Shown: in pieces, positions 1-7,727 of the stretch
Position numbering within the stretch: the first letter of the stretch is position 1
Layout of the letters: each line of letters begins with the position of its first letter
Assembly: GCF_000026365.1 (NCBI RefSeq)
Contig: NC_012996.1
Coordinates: 62,001-126,000 of the forward strand
Length of the DNA: 64,000 nt
Direction: 5' to 3'
Source of the DNA: Zygosaccharomyces rouxii
Lineage: Eukaryota > Ascomycota > Saccharomycetes > Saccharomycetales > Saccharomycetaceae
Made by a program: the position numbers and the translations under genes
Notes under the pieces: model-generated
The model's database searches: none
What the model saw: the letters and a program-made list of their open reading frames with translations, nothing else
Told to the model about the DNA's origin: nothing

Positions 1-797
1 ATCCATTGTTCAGAGTTTTAGAATCAAGGGCATTCAATTTTAGAGTTCCAGATGAATCGTACGCTGATAGTTTCTATGACGACATTCCAGAATCGTTTGA
101 TTCTTCCGACGCCGACACTATGGGACCTGGCGGCAGATCTAATGGACGTCGTGGTTATGGCCGTTACGATGATGACTTTTACAGTTCTGATGATGACTTT
201 GGTGGTAGTAGTGGCCGTTATGGCAGAGGTCCTCCACCAGATAGATTCGACAGGAGAGGTGATCCACCAGACAGATTTGATCGATACGGCGGTGGGAGCC
301 GCGGTCGTCGTAGCAGTTATGATGATCCAAATGGTGTTAATGAGTACTATAGATCTCAAATGCGGGGTCGCCCTAGAGGTGGTAGTTCACGTTGGGATGA
401 CGCTCCTTCTGAGAAGGATCGTTTCGATAAGGGAAGTGATCGCTACGATCGTTATGGCGATAAATATGATCGTTACGACAGGGATGTTGATGATTTATCC
501 AATAGATTTTCAAGATCAAGGATTTCATCTGGTGGACCGGCTTCAAGCGGTCGCGCACCAAGAAATGAAAAAGCAGAATTCGGTGCTGCATCTCCATCAG
601 CAGGGGATACTTTCTCCAATACTCCAAAAGCTGTTGCATTATATACTTTTAGTGGTGAAGAATACGGGGATCTGCCATTTAGAAAAGGTGATGTGATCAC
701 CATTTTGAAAAAATCCGACTCTCAAGATGATTGGTGGACAGGTAGAGTTGGTGGTAGAGAGGGTATTTTCCCAGCAAATTACGTGGAATTGGTGTAA
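1..797 (+). CDS. LSB3: LSB3/YSC84-type actin-patch SH3 protein, C-terminal part
   Basis: Partial gene: the frame is open from the window edge (first full codon at 3), so the start and the lipid-binding SYLF/Ysc84 domain lie outside. About 264 codons are visible. Most form a low-complexity linker rich in Asp, Gly, Arg and Tyr. The last ~55 residues are a typical SH3 domain, beginning ALYTF, with the paired Trp (DDWW) and ending GIFPANYVELV. The family works at cortical actin patches in endocytosis, with SH3 binding to Las17-type proline-rich partners (known for the family). It is convergent with PES4, as YFR024C-A and YFR023W are in S. cerevisiae, so LSB3 is the better label. In a non-duplicated genome it also stands for YSC84. 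S. cerevisiae LSB3 has a 5' intron; that part is not visible here. Confidence 0.9.
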   Translation, partial: PLFRVLESRAFNFRVPDESYADSFYDDIPESFDSSDADTMGPGGRSNGRRGYGRYDDDFYSSDDDFGGSSGRYGRGPPPDRFDRRGDPPDRFDRYGGGSRGRRSSYDDPNGVNEYYRSQMRGRPRGGSSRWDDAPSEKDRFDKGSDRYDRYGDKYDRYDRDVDDLSNRFSRSRISSGGPASSGRAPRNEKAEFGAASPSAGDTFSNTPKAVALYTFSGEEYGDLPFRKGDVITILKKSDSQDDWWTGRVGGREGIFPANYVELV

Positions 798-855
798 TTT
801 TGTTCTTTTGGTTCAAGTTACAATAAAAAATAGAATATTAGAAAATTAGTAAGAT

Positions 856-876
856 AAAAAAAAAAAAAAAAAAAAA
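856..876. repeat. poly(dA:dT) tract between convergent LSB3 and PES4
   Basis: Uninterrupted run of about 21 A on the + strand, 60 bases past the LSB3 stop and 140 bases before the PES4 stop. It probably lies in the 3' untranslated or nucleosome-poor terminator region of the convergent pair. Confidence 0.8.
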
Positions 877-1017
877 GACTATTGTACTTCAAACCTTCTC
901 TAATTCACCTAAAATTTCATTCCAAACTTTTCCTTTGTCATGCCCACTGTAATTAAATGTGACCTACATTTTTTTATGTAATGTGTATTAATGTCGATTT
1001 TTTCTCTATGATTTTAT

Positions 1018-2982
1018 TTATCTTTCAAAACCTAAATGTTTAGCTGTTTGTTCGATGTGGTTATTCAAAATGCTTTCATTCTGAGTATTAGCATTCATGA
1101 GTAGTAAAAATTTAGTTAATTGATTTAGGTCACAATGCCAGTAGTGTTCAAAGATATAATTCGTAATTCTCAAAAGGTTCTCATCGTTAGTTGCTGTTGG
1201 GTATCTCAAGAAATCAATACCCTTCTTAACCTGTCTTCTCAAATATTTCAAGATTTGACTCAATTGTTCGTCTGTTTCCTTACTAGAATTGAAAGTAGCA
1301 ATCTTGGGAGTTAAAACCATTGGTTGTGGGTAGTACATTGGACCTGCTCCTGGTGTTGGTGTTGGTGCTGAATATATGGGCATGGGAAAAATGGCAGATT
1401 GTAAGTGAACTTGTGGTTGTTTTGACAATCCATTATAAGTTGAGTGCTTTGGAGATTTTGATTGATTTTTTGAATGGTAAACGTCAATTACTGGTATAGA
1501 TGAGTTCCCATTATTATTATTTAGTTTTTTTCTAGTGATTTTAACTTCACATCCGCCAATCAACCGGTTATTTAAAAGTTTTAATATTTTATCAGCATCT
1601 TTTTTACTTTTACATTTCACGTAACCAGAATATGTGAAAGAGTCATGGAAAAAATCGGTAATACCTAGATTTTCAATCTTTATGCGTTCTTCCATACACA
1701 TTTGAAGAAGGAATTGCTCATTGCATACAGAACTCAAATTTTGTAAGTAAAGAATGGGTCTGTACGAAATTTTACTTGATTGTTTATTGTAGCTACCATG
1801 ACCATTTCTTGCCGATTCAGCTTTAATAACGCTGAGTTTCCTTCCCTTGAATTGAGCACCATGATAAATTTTAACCGCTTTATTCGTATCTGAACCCTTT
1901 TTATATGTAACAAATGCCCAGCTCGATTCATACTTATGAGAGGTTGAAGAAAATACAGATTTCACTGGTCCCAAGTTACTGAAATAATCCAGTATTTCAT
2001 CATCTGGACAGCTGGGCGGCAAATTCTTTACGAAAATAGCGTTTGGATGAGGCAAATGTTGAGTTGAATCGTGTTCCACAGTTTTAGCATCAGTGGGACC
2101 TAAAGTAAGTTGTTCCTTAGGAATGGTAATATCGTTTAAAGACGATTTCCTTTTTTCAAATTCTGGGAATTTTCTTAATTCTTTATCAAAATGAATTCCA
2201 CATAATATTTTATTACCAAAGAATTCGCTTCCGTTGAATTCCTTGATGACAACTCTAGCAGCATGATCATTGTCAAAATAGATAAATCCAATATTTTTCC
2301 TTTTGTCTAATTTACAAGACAAAATGTTACCATAAACCTTAAAAGTATCATAAAACACTCTTGTTGTCAAGTTAGAATTTTCAAGTGGTAAATTAGAGAA
2401 AAAAATATTGGTCCCGATATTTTTACGATAAAATGTATTTCTTAATGATGGCATGATTCTCACTTCTTTACCAAAGATAGGTCTATAGTTGAATTCTTCA
2501 GTTGCCGCCAATGTGTCTTGTCTTCTCGAAAAATTCAAATAGCCATACCCTAAGGATTTCCCGGTTTCTGCATCAGTACAAACTTTGACAGAAGTTAAGG
2601 ATTTAAATTTTTTAAAGATTTGGATTAGAATTTCTTCATCAATTTGCTCATCTAAATCACCAATAAATAGTGCGATTGTAGGTTGACTCTCAATAACAGA
2701 CTGTGAATCTAAACCATTTTGCGTATTAGTATTAGAAGTAGCAACGCCACTTTCTTGAGTCATAGATCCATGTAATTTTACCACATCAGAAAATTCAGAT
2801 TGTGAAGATCTCGAGGAAACGGATTTGTTCTCATTGAGAATTGAAAAGGATTCCGTTGCTTGAATGACAGTGTTAATTCTTTCTTGTTTAATTCCTTTAG
2901 TAGGTAGTTCTGCCGTTCTTGGAACGTTGAGTGATATATTATCCAGAATATTTGGTTTTCTAAGACTCAAGGAATTAAACAT
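1018..2982 (-). CDS. PES4: PES4/MIP6-type mRNA-binding protein with four RRMs
   Basis: 654 residues from the ATG at 2982; the open frame runs 17 codons further upstream but has no ATG there. Four RNA-recognition motifs are visible: about 103-178 (IALFIGDL ... GYGYLNF), 190-265 (NIFFSNLP ... IGFIYF), 315-390 (AIFVKNLPP ... WAFVTY) and 405-485 (ILYLQNL). A C-terminal helical segment resembles the MLLE/PABC tail of poly(A)-binding proteins. S. cerevisiae Pes4 and Mip6 act on mid-meiotic mRNAs controlled by Ndt80 (known). One copy here represents both. The promoter carries a consensus Ndt80 site (3123-3132), which supports the meiotic role. Order next to LSB3 and near ROG3-ATG18 matches S. cerevisiae chromosome VI. 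Confidence 0.9.
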   Translation of the reverse strand: MFNSLSLRKPNILDNISLNVPRTAELPTKGIKQERINTVIQATESFSILNENKSVSSRSSQSEFSDVVKLHGSMTQESGVATSNTNTQNGLDSQSVIESQPTIALFIGDLDEQIDEEILIQIFKKFKSLTSVKVCTDAETGKSLGYGYLNFSRRQDTLAATEEFNYRPIFGKEVRIMPSLRNTFYRKNIGTNIFFSNLPLENSNLTTRVFYDTFKVYGNILSCKLDKRKNIGFIYFDNDHAARVVIKEFNGSEFFGNKILCGIHFDKELRKFPEFEKRKSSLNDITIPKEQLTLGPTDAKTVEHDSTQHLPHPNAIFVKNLPPSCPDDEILDYFSNLGPVKSVFSSTSHKYESSWAFVTYKKGSDTNKAVKIYHGAQFKGRKLSVIKAESARNGHGSYNKQSSKISYRPILYLQNLSSVCNEQFLLQMCMEERIKIENLGITDFFHDSFTYSGYVKCKSKKDADKILKLLNNRLIGGCEVKITRKKLNNNNGNSSIPVIDVYHSKNQSKSPKHSTYNGLSKQPQVHLQSAIFPMPIYSAPTPTPGAGPMYYPQPMVLTPKIATFNSSKETDEQLSQILKYLRRQVKKGIDFLRYPTATNDENLLRITNYIFEHYWHCDLNQLTKFLLLMNANTQNESILNNHIEQTAKHLGFER

Positions 2983-3122
2983 TTTTTTTCTTCTTCTTCC
3001 TTTCGTTATTATTATAATAGAAATATATCTCACTTCTGAACTCTCTGGTTTCTCTCCAGCTTAATTCCTATCGATACTTTCGATCGATTACTCTAATCTT
3101 TTTATACCTTTTGTATTTCCGT

Positions 3123-3132
3123 ATTTTGTGTC
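3123..3132 (-). promoter_or_regulatory. Middle sporulation element (Ndt80/Sum1 site) of PES4
   Basis: Read on the PES4 strand the site is GACACAAAAT, a full match to the MSE consensus DNCRCAAAWD. It sits about 140-150 bases upstream of the PES4 ATG, a usual promoter distance. Function is inferred from the known motif and the known meiotic role of PES4. Confidence 0.55.
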
Positions 3133-3141
3133 AGTGTGACG

Positions 3142-3147
3142 CGGCGG
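3142..3147 (-). promoter_or_regulatory. URS1-like CCGCCG core (possible Ume6 site) in PES4 promoter
   Basis: CCGCCG on the PES4 strand, with flanks only partly matching the URS1 consensus (about 7 of 10). It lies 9 bases from the MSE. Suggestive only. Confidence 0.3.
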
Positions 3148-3268
3148 TTCCTTCACGCCCATAGCGACAGTGGTAATAAAGTTTAGCTTTAGGAGTCTTT
3201 CTACTTACAAAAAATAAAAAAGGAAAAGTACGTGTTCATTGTTCATCTGTTTTGAATTAATCTAGTTC

Positions 3269-5377
3269 TTAAGAAGTATCTATGAAGTCCCTACCGAACA
3301 GACCTCTCTTTAGCCAGTCCATGAACAAAAGAACTCTTGTTCTCAAAGAGACAGTTTGAACGAAATAGGCACCTCTCCACAAGTACATGGCAATTAAACC
3401 ACCAACAAATGAGTAACCCGGCAGATCAAAAACTGCAGAGTTACCAATATAAGCCAATGAACCCAAATGAACGTATTTGAAAGGTTTACATGTACCATCC
3501 TCTAATTCCGCGGGAACCGGTTGTCCGCTTCTGATATAATCATTGGTATATCTAGCGAGCTTAGTGAATTTCTTACCTAAATAAGAACCTTGTTGGTGAG
3601 CTCTTTGCGCTGTAGCTGGTAGAGATGTAACCTTAGCTTCAGTCTCTTTCAACAATGTGCTCAATTGTTCGAAATTCAAAGAGCCTTTGTTTTCAGGATC
3701 ATATCTCGGTAGGAAATCATCCAAATCGACAAAACTTTCTCTGGTCTGAGGATGCAATCTTGCCACTTGTCTACACAATGCACGAATTTCATCATAGGAC
3801 AGGGATATATTTCTCACATCGCCATCTGTAATTATTGCGGAATTTTGATGAGCACCGATATCTTTCTTGATGATAAAATTTCTCATATAGTTCACTGTAT
3901 TTTCAGCTAAATCAGTTCTAACAGTGGAACAATCACCGATTGCATAAACGTCCTTTGCAGGGTTACCAACAACCCTTAATTGAGAATCAGTTTCGATAGC
4001 TCTTTTGTTTCTTTGGTTATTTTGGAAGGATTGAACCACATGTTTAGCTAATGGGTTTTGAGCAACACCTGTTGACCATAAACACAGACCAAATGGTAAT
4101 TCTTTATATTCCATTTCATCAGTTTCGGGATTCTTTTGATTGAAGACAACCTTGTCAGGTAAAATCCTTTCTACACGAGCATTGGTCAAAAGATCAATTG
4201 ATTCCTTCTTAAATCTTTCCATTGCATATTCACTGATTTTTTCATCATAGGTGTTTAAGATGTGAGAACGAGATTGGATAATGTGAACGGAAACCTGTTG
4301 TCTTAGTACTCTTGGATAAGATCTTGGTAAATCTTCATTTAACAAATCAAAGACTTCAGCAGCAAATTCAACACCTGTTGGACCACCACCACAGACGACA
4401 AAACTCAAAAGTTTCTTCCTCTCTTCTTCAGTAGTAGTTGGTAAGCAAGAAATTTCTAGATTACCTTTAATCTTTTTCTTAATATTTAGAGCATCTTCGG
4501 CGCTTTTCAAACGATCGCAATATTCTAAACCTTCTACACCATGAGTATTAGCAGTGGAACCAACAGCAATTACCAATTTATCGTATGGGACATAAAATGA
4601 TCGAATTTCACCGCCACGTTGTAAAACTTGAGAAACTTTAACCAATTTATCTTCAAACTCAATTTTTTCGGCTTTTGCCTCCAAATAGTGCCCGCTAATG
4701 TCACCAACAATTTTCCTAATCGATGCCATCAGGGATTTAATTTCAAGAGTCCCAGTGGCAGCTGATGGTAACAATGGTGTAAATAAGAAGTAATTCTGTG
4801 GTGAAATAACAGTCACATCGTAATCACCTTTTTTCAAATTCTTTAAAAGTCCAACAGACGCCCATCCAGAACCCAATATGACCAATTTTGGCTTATAACT
4901 TGTGAGTTGTTTCGTTTCATCATCATAGTTATCCAATTTCTCACTAAAGATCGGTAAATTTTCAGGACCACCAGATGGCGGATGTAATGCTTCATTAGGA
5001 ACTTCTATGGCATCTGGTACATAGCTCTCTTTGTAAGTGGTTGAATCATATATGAAAAAAATGAACAACGCACCACCACAAGTTAGTGCCAAGACACCAG
5101 CACCCATGACGGTAAATTGTACCAATTTACCTATCCCATTACTAAAGATACTACCGCGACTAACGTTATTACCTATTGTATCTTGTTGTTTATCATTAAA
5201 TGCGGTTCTAGAAGAATGGAATTGACGTTCAAATACAGTTTTCCCCGCAACGGAACCTTTATGGTGGGGCATGCATCGTCTAACAATGGAATTGGAATGT
5301 GTACCAGTTGAAATAGGTTTTGTAAACCTATTTGTTAATCTAGGCAAGCCTTTGGCAGCAATCAACCTTGTAAGCAT
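3269..5377 (-). CDS. External mitochondrial type II NAD(P)H dehydrogenase, long form with EF-hand-like insert
   Basis: 702 residues against about 560 for S. cerevisiae Nde1/Nde2. A basic, Ser/Thr-rich presequence (1-60) and one membrane segment (about 85-110) place the catalytic part in the intermembrane space, as for Nde proteins. FAD-binding GSGWASVG is at 169-176 and the second dinucleotide motif GGGPTGVEFAAE at 330-341. The residue ending the second strand of that fold is Gln368 (HIIQSRS), where NADH-specific enzymes have an acidic residue, so NADPH use is possible. An extra block (about 490-590) holds an EF-hand-like loop starting at Asp560, with Lys at a ligand position, so calcium binding is doubtful. 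This resembles Neurospora NDE1 or Kluyveromyces enzymes more than S. cerevisiae Nde1. It interrupts the PES4-ROG3 order next to tRNA genes. No symbol is given because NDE1 orthology is uncertain. Confidence 0.85.
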   Translation of the reverse strand: MLTRLIAAKGLPRLTNRFTKPISTGTHSNSIVRRCMPHHKGSVAGKTVFERQFHSSRTAFNDKQQDTIGNNVSRGSIFSNGIGKLVQFTVMGAGVLALTCGGALFIFFIYDSTTYKESYVPDAIEVPNEALHPPSGGPENLPIFSEKLDNYDDETKQLTSYKPKLVILGSGWASVGLLKNLKKGDYDVTVISPQNYFLFTPLLPSAATGTLEIKSLMASIRKIVGDISGHYLEAKAEKIEFEDKLVKVSQVLQRGGEIRSFYVPYDKLVIAVGSTANTHGVEGLEYCDRLKSAEDALNIKKKIKGNLEISCLPTTTEEERKKLLSFVVCGGGPTGVEFAAEVFDLLNEDLPRSYPRVLRQQVSVHIIQSRSHILNTYDEKISEYAMERFKKESIDLLTNARVERILPDKVVFNQKNPETDEMEYKELPFGLCLWSTGVAQNPLAKHVVQSFQNNQRNKRAIETDSQLRVVGNPAKDVYAIGDCSTVRTDLAENTVNYMRNFIIKKDIGAHQNSAIITDGDVRNISLSYDEIRALCRQVARLHPQTRESFVDLDDFLPRYDPENKGSLNFEQLSTLLKETEAKVTSLPATAQRAHQQGSYLGKKFTKLARYTNDYIRSGQPVPAELEDGTCKPFKYVHLGSLAYIGNSAVFDLPGYSFVGGLIAMYLWRGAYFVQTVSLRTRVLLFMDWLKRGLFGRDFIDTS

Positions 5378-5766
5378 AGTTGAAACTTGCTTGTAATTGA
5401 TGAATCTGCAGGAGAATAAAGAATATTTAGAAAGTAAAGGAGATTAATAATGGTTGGTAATAAGTGACAAATAGTCAAGTTGTGTAATTACAGGGTATTT
5501 AAGTTGTAGACTGTATTCGATCGAGGGGTTTGACACACCCTCTTTAAATAGGAACTTCGAACTCACCCCAAATGAGGAAATAGATCCAGATCAGCTGACC
5601 TAGTGTGTTATGTACAACCCGCATTAACCTTAAATAGTCATTCTGATTGCTGGGTATTCCTCACATATGCCACGAATACGGCACCGTAATTGTAATATTT
5701 ATGGGGTAGGGATTAACTATTGGCAATGAGTGTTAGAAAAGCAAAAAAGTTAATTTGAAGAACACA
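5378..5766. other. Intergenic: promoter side of the NAD(P)H dehydrogenase
   Basis: 389 bases with no convincing coding frame. A TATA-like CTATTTAAA lies on the minus strand near 5545. No other element recognised. Confidence 0.6.
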
Positions 5767-5838
5767 AGGTCCTACCCGGATTCGAACCGGGGTCGTTCGG
5801 ATCAAAACCGAAAGTGATAACCACTACACTATAGAACC
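5767..5838 (-). tRNA. tRNA-Gln (anticodon TTG)
   Basis: 72-base cloverleaf. Acceptor GGTTCTA pairs with TAGGACC, the D arm contains TAGTGTAGTGG, the anticodon loop reads TTTTGAT, and the T arm is CCCGG-TTCGAAT-CCGGG. Discriminator T. No intron. Decodes CAA. Confidence 0.95.
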
Positions 5839-6222
5839 GTATTGGTGCTTGGAACTAGTAGATATTTAGGACATCACATTCCTACTTTCCAGTCGTGTGG
5901 TTTGAATCGATAAGGCTACTGAGAGTAGAGGAAAGAAGTCTGTGTGCTTCTCAGAATATCAAGATGCTCAGTTTGACTATACAAGTTAATCACATCTCGT
6001 TTTGTATTTACATTTCGTTACGTGATTAGCATGTTTCGTGAAAGGACGAAGCTGCTCTCCTAAACATAAAAACGAGTAAAATTGTAAATATGTGACAAAC
6101 TACAAGATATCGAGACAAGGACATTTGAACGTTAAAGTAACATTAAAAGGAGGATTTCTAACGTGAATAACTGAGCGTCTAAGTTCAATTTAATTATTTG
6201 GTGCAAAAAATTGCAAAAATAA
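5839..6222. other. Intergenic between tRNA-Gln and tRNA-Ala
   Basis: 384 bases. No coding frame, long terminal repeat or RNA fold that I can support. One near-match to an ARS core (TATTTACATTT, near 6006) is not enough for an origin call. Confidence 0.5.
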
Positions 6223-6295
6223 TGGACAAGTCCGGATTCGAACCGAAGACCTCCCCCATGCTAAGGGGGCGCGCTACCAACTACGCCACATGCCC
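6223..6295 (-). tRNA. tRNA-Ala (anticodon AGC)
   Basis: 73 bases. Acceptor GGGCATG pairs with the CTTGTCC end (one G-U type pair), the anticodon stem is five G-C pairs around loop TTAGCAT, and the T loop is TTCGAAT. Discriminator A. No intron. Decodes GCT, and GCC by inosine. Confidence 0.94.
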
Positions 6296-6819
6296 AGTTA
6301 TTAGCTTATAGTTCATGTGAGGTGCTAGAACTGATAGGGGTTCTTATCCTCCAAGAAGAAAATGATATCCAAAGGGGTCTAAAATTCGACTAGACATGGG
6401 AAAACGAAGTTCAATTAGGGATAACAAGCCCTTGAGAGATCACATAATCAGGTATTGGTGATTACAGCACTCGCATACGCTCAAACCATTATATGTTCTT
6501 CTTGCCACGATCTTATGCTTGATAAGATACCACGGAATAATACCAACTGTTTAGCAGATTAATAAATTACTATGGCCGTCATCTACGGACTAGCGTATTG
6601 TTTTATAAGGTCTTCTTGTATAAACTTATTAGGCCCGTGATAAACACCGGATACTATCTCGAGGAATCGAACCCAAGTTTATTACATCTTAGAAAGAACA
6701 TTGACACTACCCGTATTGGATTCCACTTTATTCAAATTCAAGCTATACCTTTAAGAAGATTGAAATTCTACTATCAATGGGTTCTTGGCTCATTTCTGTC
6801 TTCCAAAGAACTATCGAAG
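6296..6819. other. Intergenic between tRNA-Ala and VPS75
   Basis: 524 bases. The open frame that runs through 6598-6840 ends inside the VPS75 first exon and intron and shows no domain, so I treat it as chance. It contains the VPS75 promoter. No LTR recognised. Confidence 0.5.
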
Positions 6820-7485
6820 ATGTCCGACGAGAATATGTAAGTATATGATACTACCGTTTCGTTTACTCTCGAACATAAGACTAACTCAAAGATCTTAAAA
6901 AGAGCTTCTGCTCTCAATCAACTAGCAGATTGTGAACAAAAAATTGAAGATAAAGAAAAAGAGTTAGAATGGTATAGATTAAAGACCCTGATGCCTCATT
7001 ACGAGGAGAGGGACGGAATCATTGCTAAGATACCAAACTTTTGGAAGATTGTCCTTTCGCAACATGACGATTTTGCTAACTATGTAAGGGCATCAGATTT
7101 CAAATACATCGACGCAATTCAATTCCTCGTAGTTAAGTGGCAATCACCGAGGGATTTTGATATTATAGTAGGATTCCAATCAGTGGATCAAGAATTACCT
7201 AGCCAAACTGTGAAAAAGCATTTTTATCACGATGGTGATGAAATGAAAAGTCAAGCTGTAGAATTAAAGCATAATTTACCACCAAGGAAGAGACGTAATA
7301 GATTTTTCGATTGGTTTCAATGGCAAGGCTTGGATGATAAGGGTGAATTCCCCAACGGCGATGAGTTAGCTCGGTTAATAGCCGATGAGATATATCCGCT
7401 ATGTGTGAAATTTTACACCGAAGCTCAGCGGGATGTTGCTGATGAGGACAGTGATGAAGAGAGTAGCGAACCTGAACTATTGTAA
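6820..7485 (+). CDS. VPS75: VPS75, NAP-family histone chaperone (two exons)
   Basis: Spliced gene: exon 1 at 6820-6836 (ATG plus four codons plus AT), intron 6837-6902 (66 bases, GTAAGT donor, branch GACTAAC at 6879-6885, acceptor AAAAAG), exon 2 at 6903-7485. The joined protein is 199 residues, starting MSDENIASALNQ. It keeps the NAP core, with FWKIVLSQH, YVRASDFKYID, a WFQWQGL-like stretch and the IYPLCVKFYTEAQRD helix. Vps75 is an H3-H4 chaperone and partner of Rtt109 (known). The S. cerevisiae gene also has a 5' intron and 264 residues. This copy is shorter in the middle and stops after the acidic DEDSDEESSEPELL, without the basic C-terminal nuclear signal; an internal PRKRRNR patch might replace it. 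Convergent with ROG3. Confidence 0.88.
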
Positions 7486-7727
7486 TAACACCTACCTCGC
7501 TCTTCTCTACAATAACGTACATCACCGTCACATCTTGTATCACAGGAGTTTTTGCTGTCTTTGTTGTTGTACCTTCATCTACCACTAATTATTAAGTATA
7601 TAAAAAATCTGTATATAGGTCTATACATCTTGTAATATAATTATCATAAAACCTTTGAGGCAGGAGGACATGAAACTTCTTTCCACGTATAGTAATCATG
7701 GCCTGCAATTAAGAATCAAAATTAAAG

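Noticed and set aside
6006..6016. Possible ARS consensus TATTTACATTT
   Set aside because: One base off the S. cerevisiae core, with no support from flanking elements; origin sequences differ between yeast genera.
5839..6600. tRNA-flanking DNA as a decayed Ty LTR
   Set aside because: No TG...CA ends, primer-binding site or 5-bp target duplication could be found by eye.
6598..6840. 80-codon open frame upstream of VPS75
   Set aside because: It reads into the VPS75 first exon and intron, has no conserved feature, and its start is not needed by any gene.
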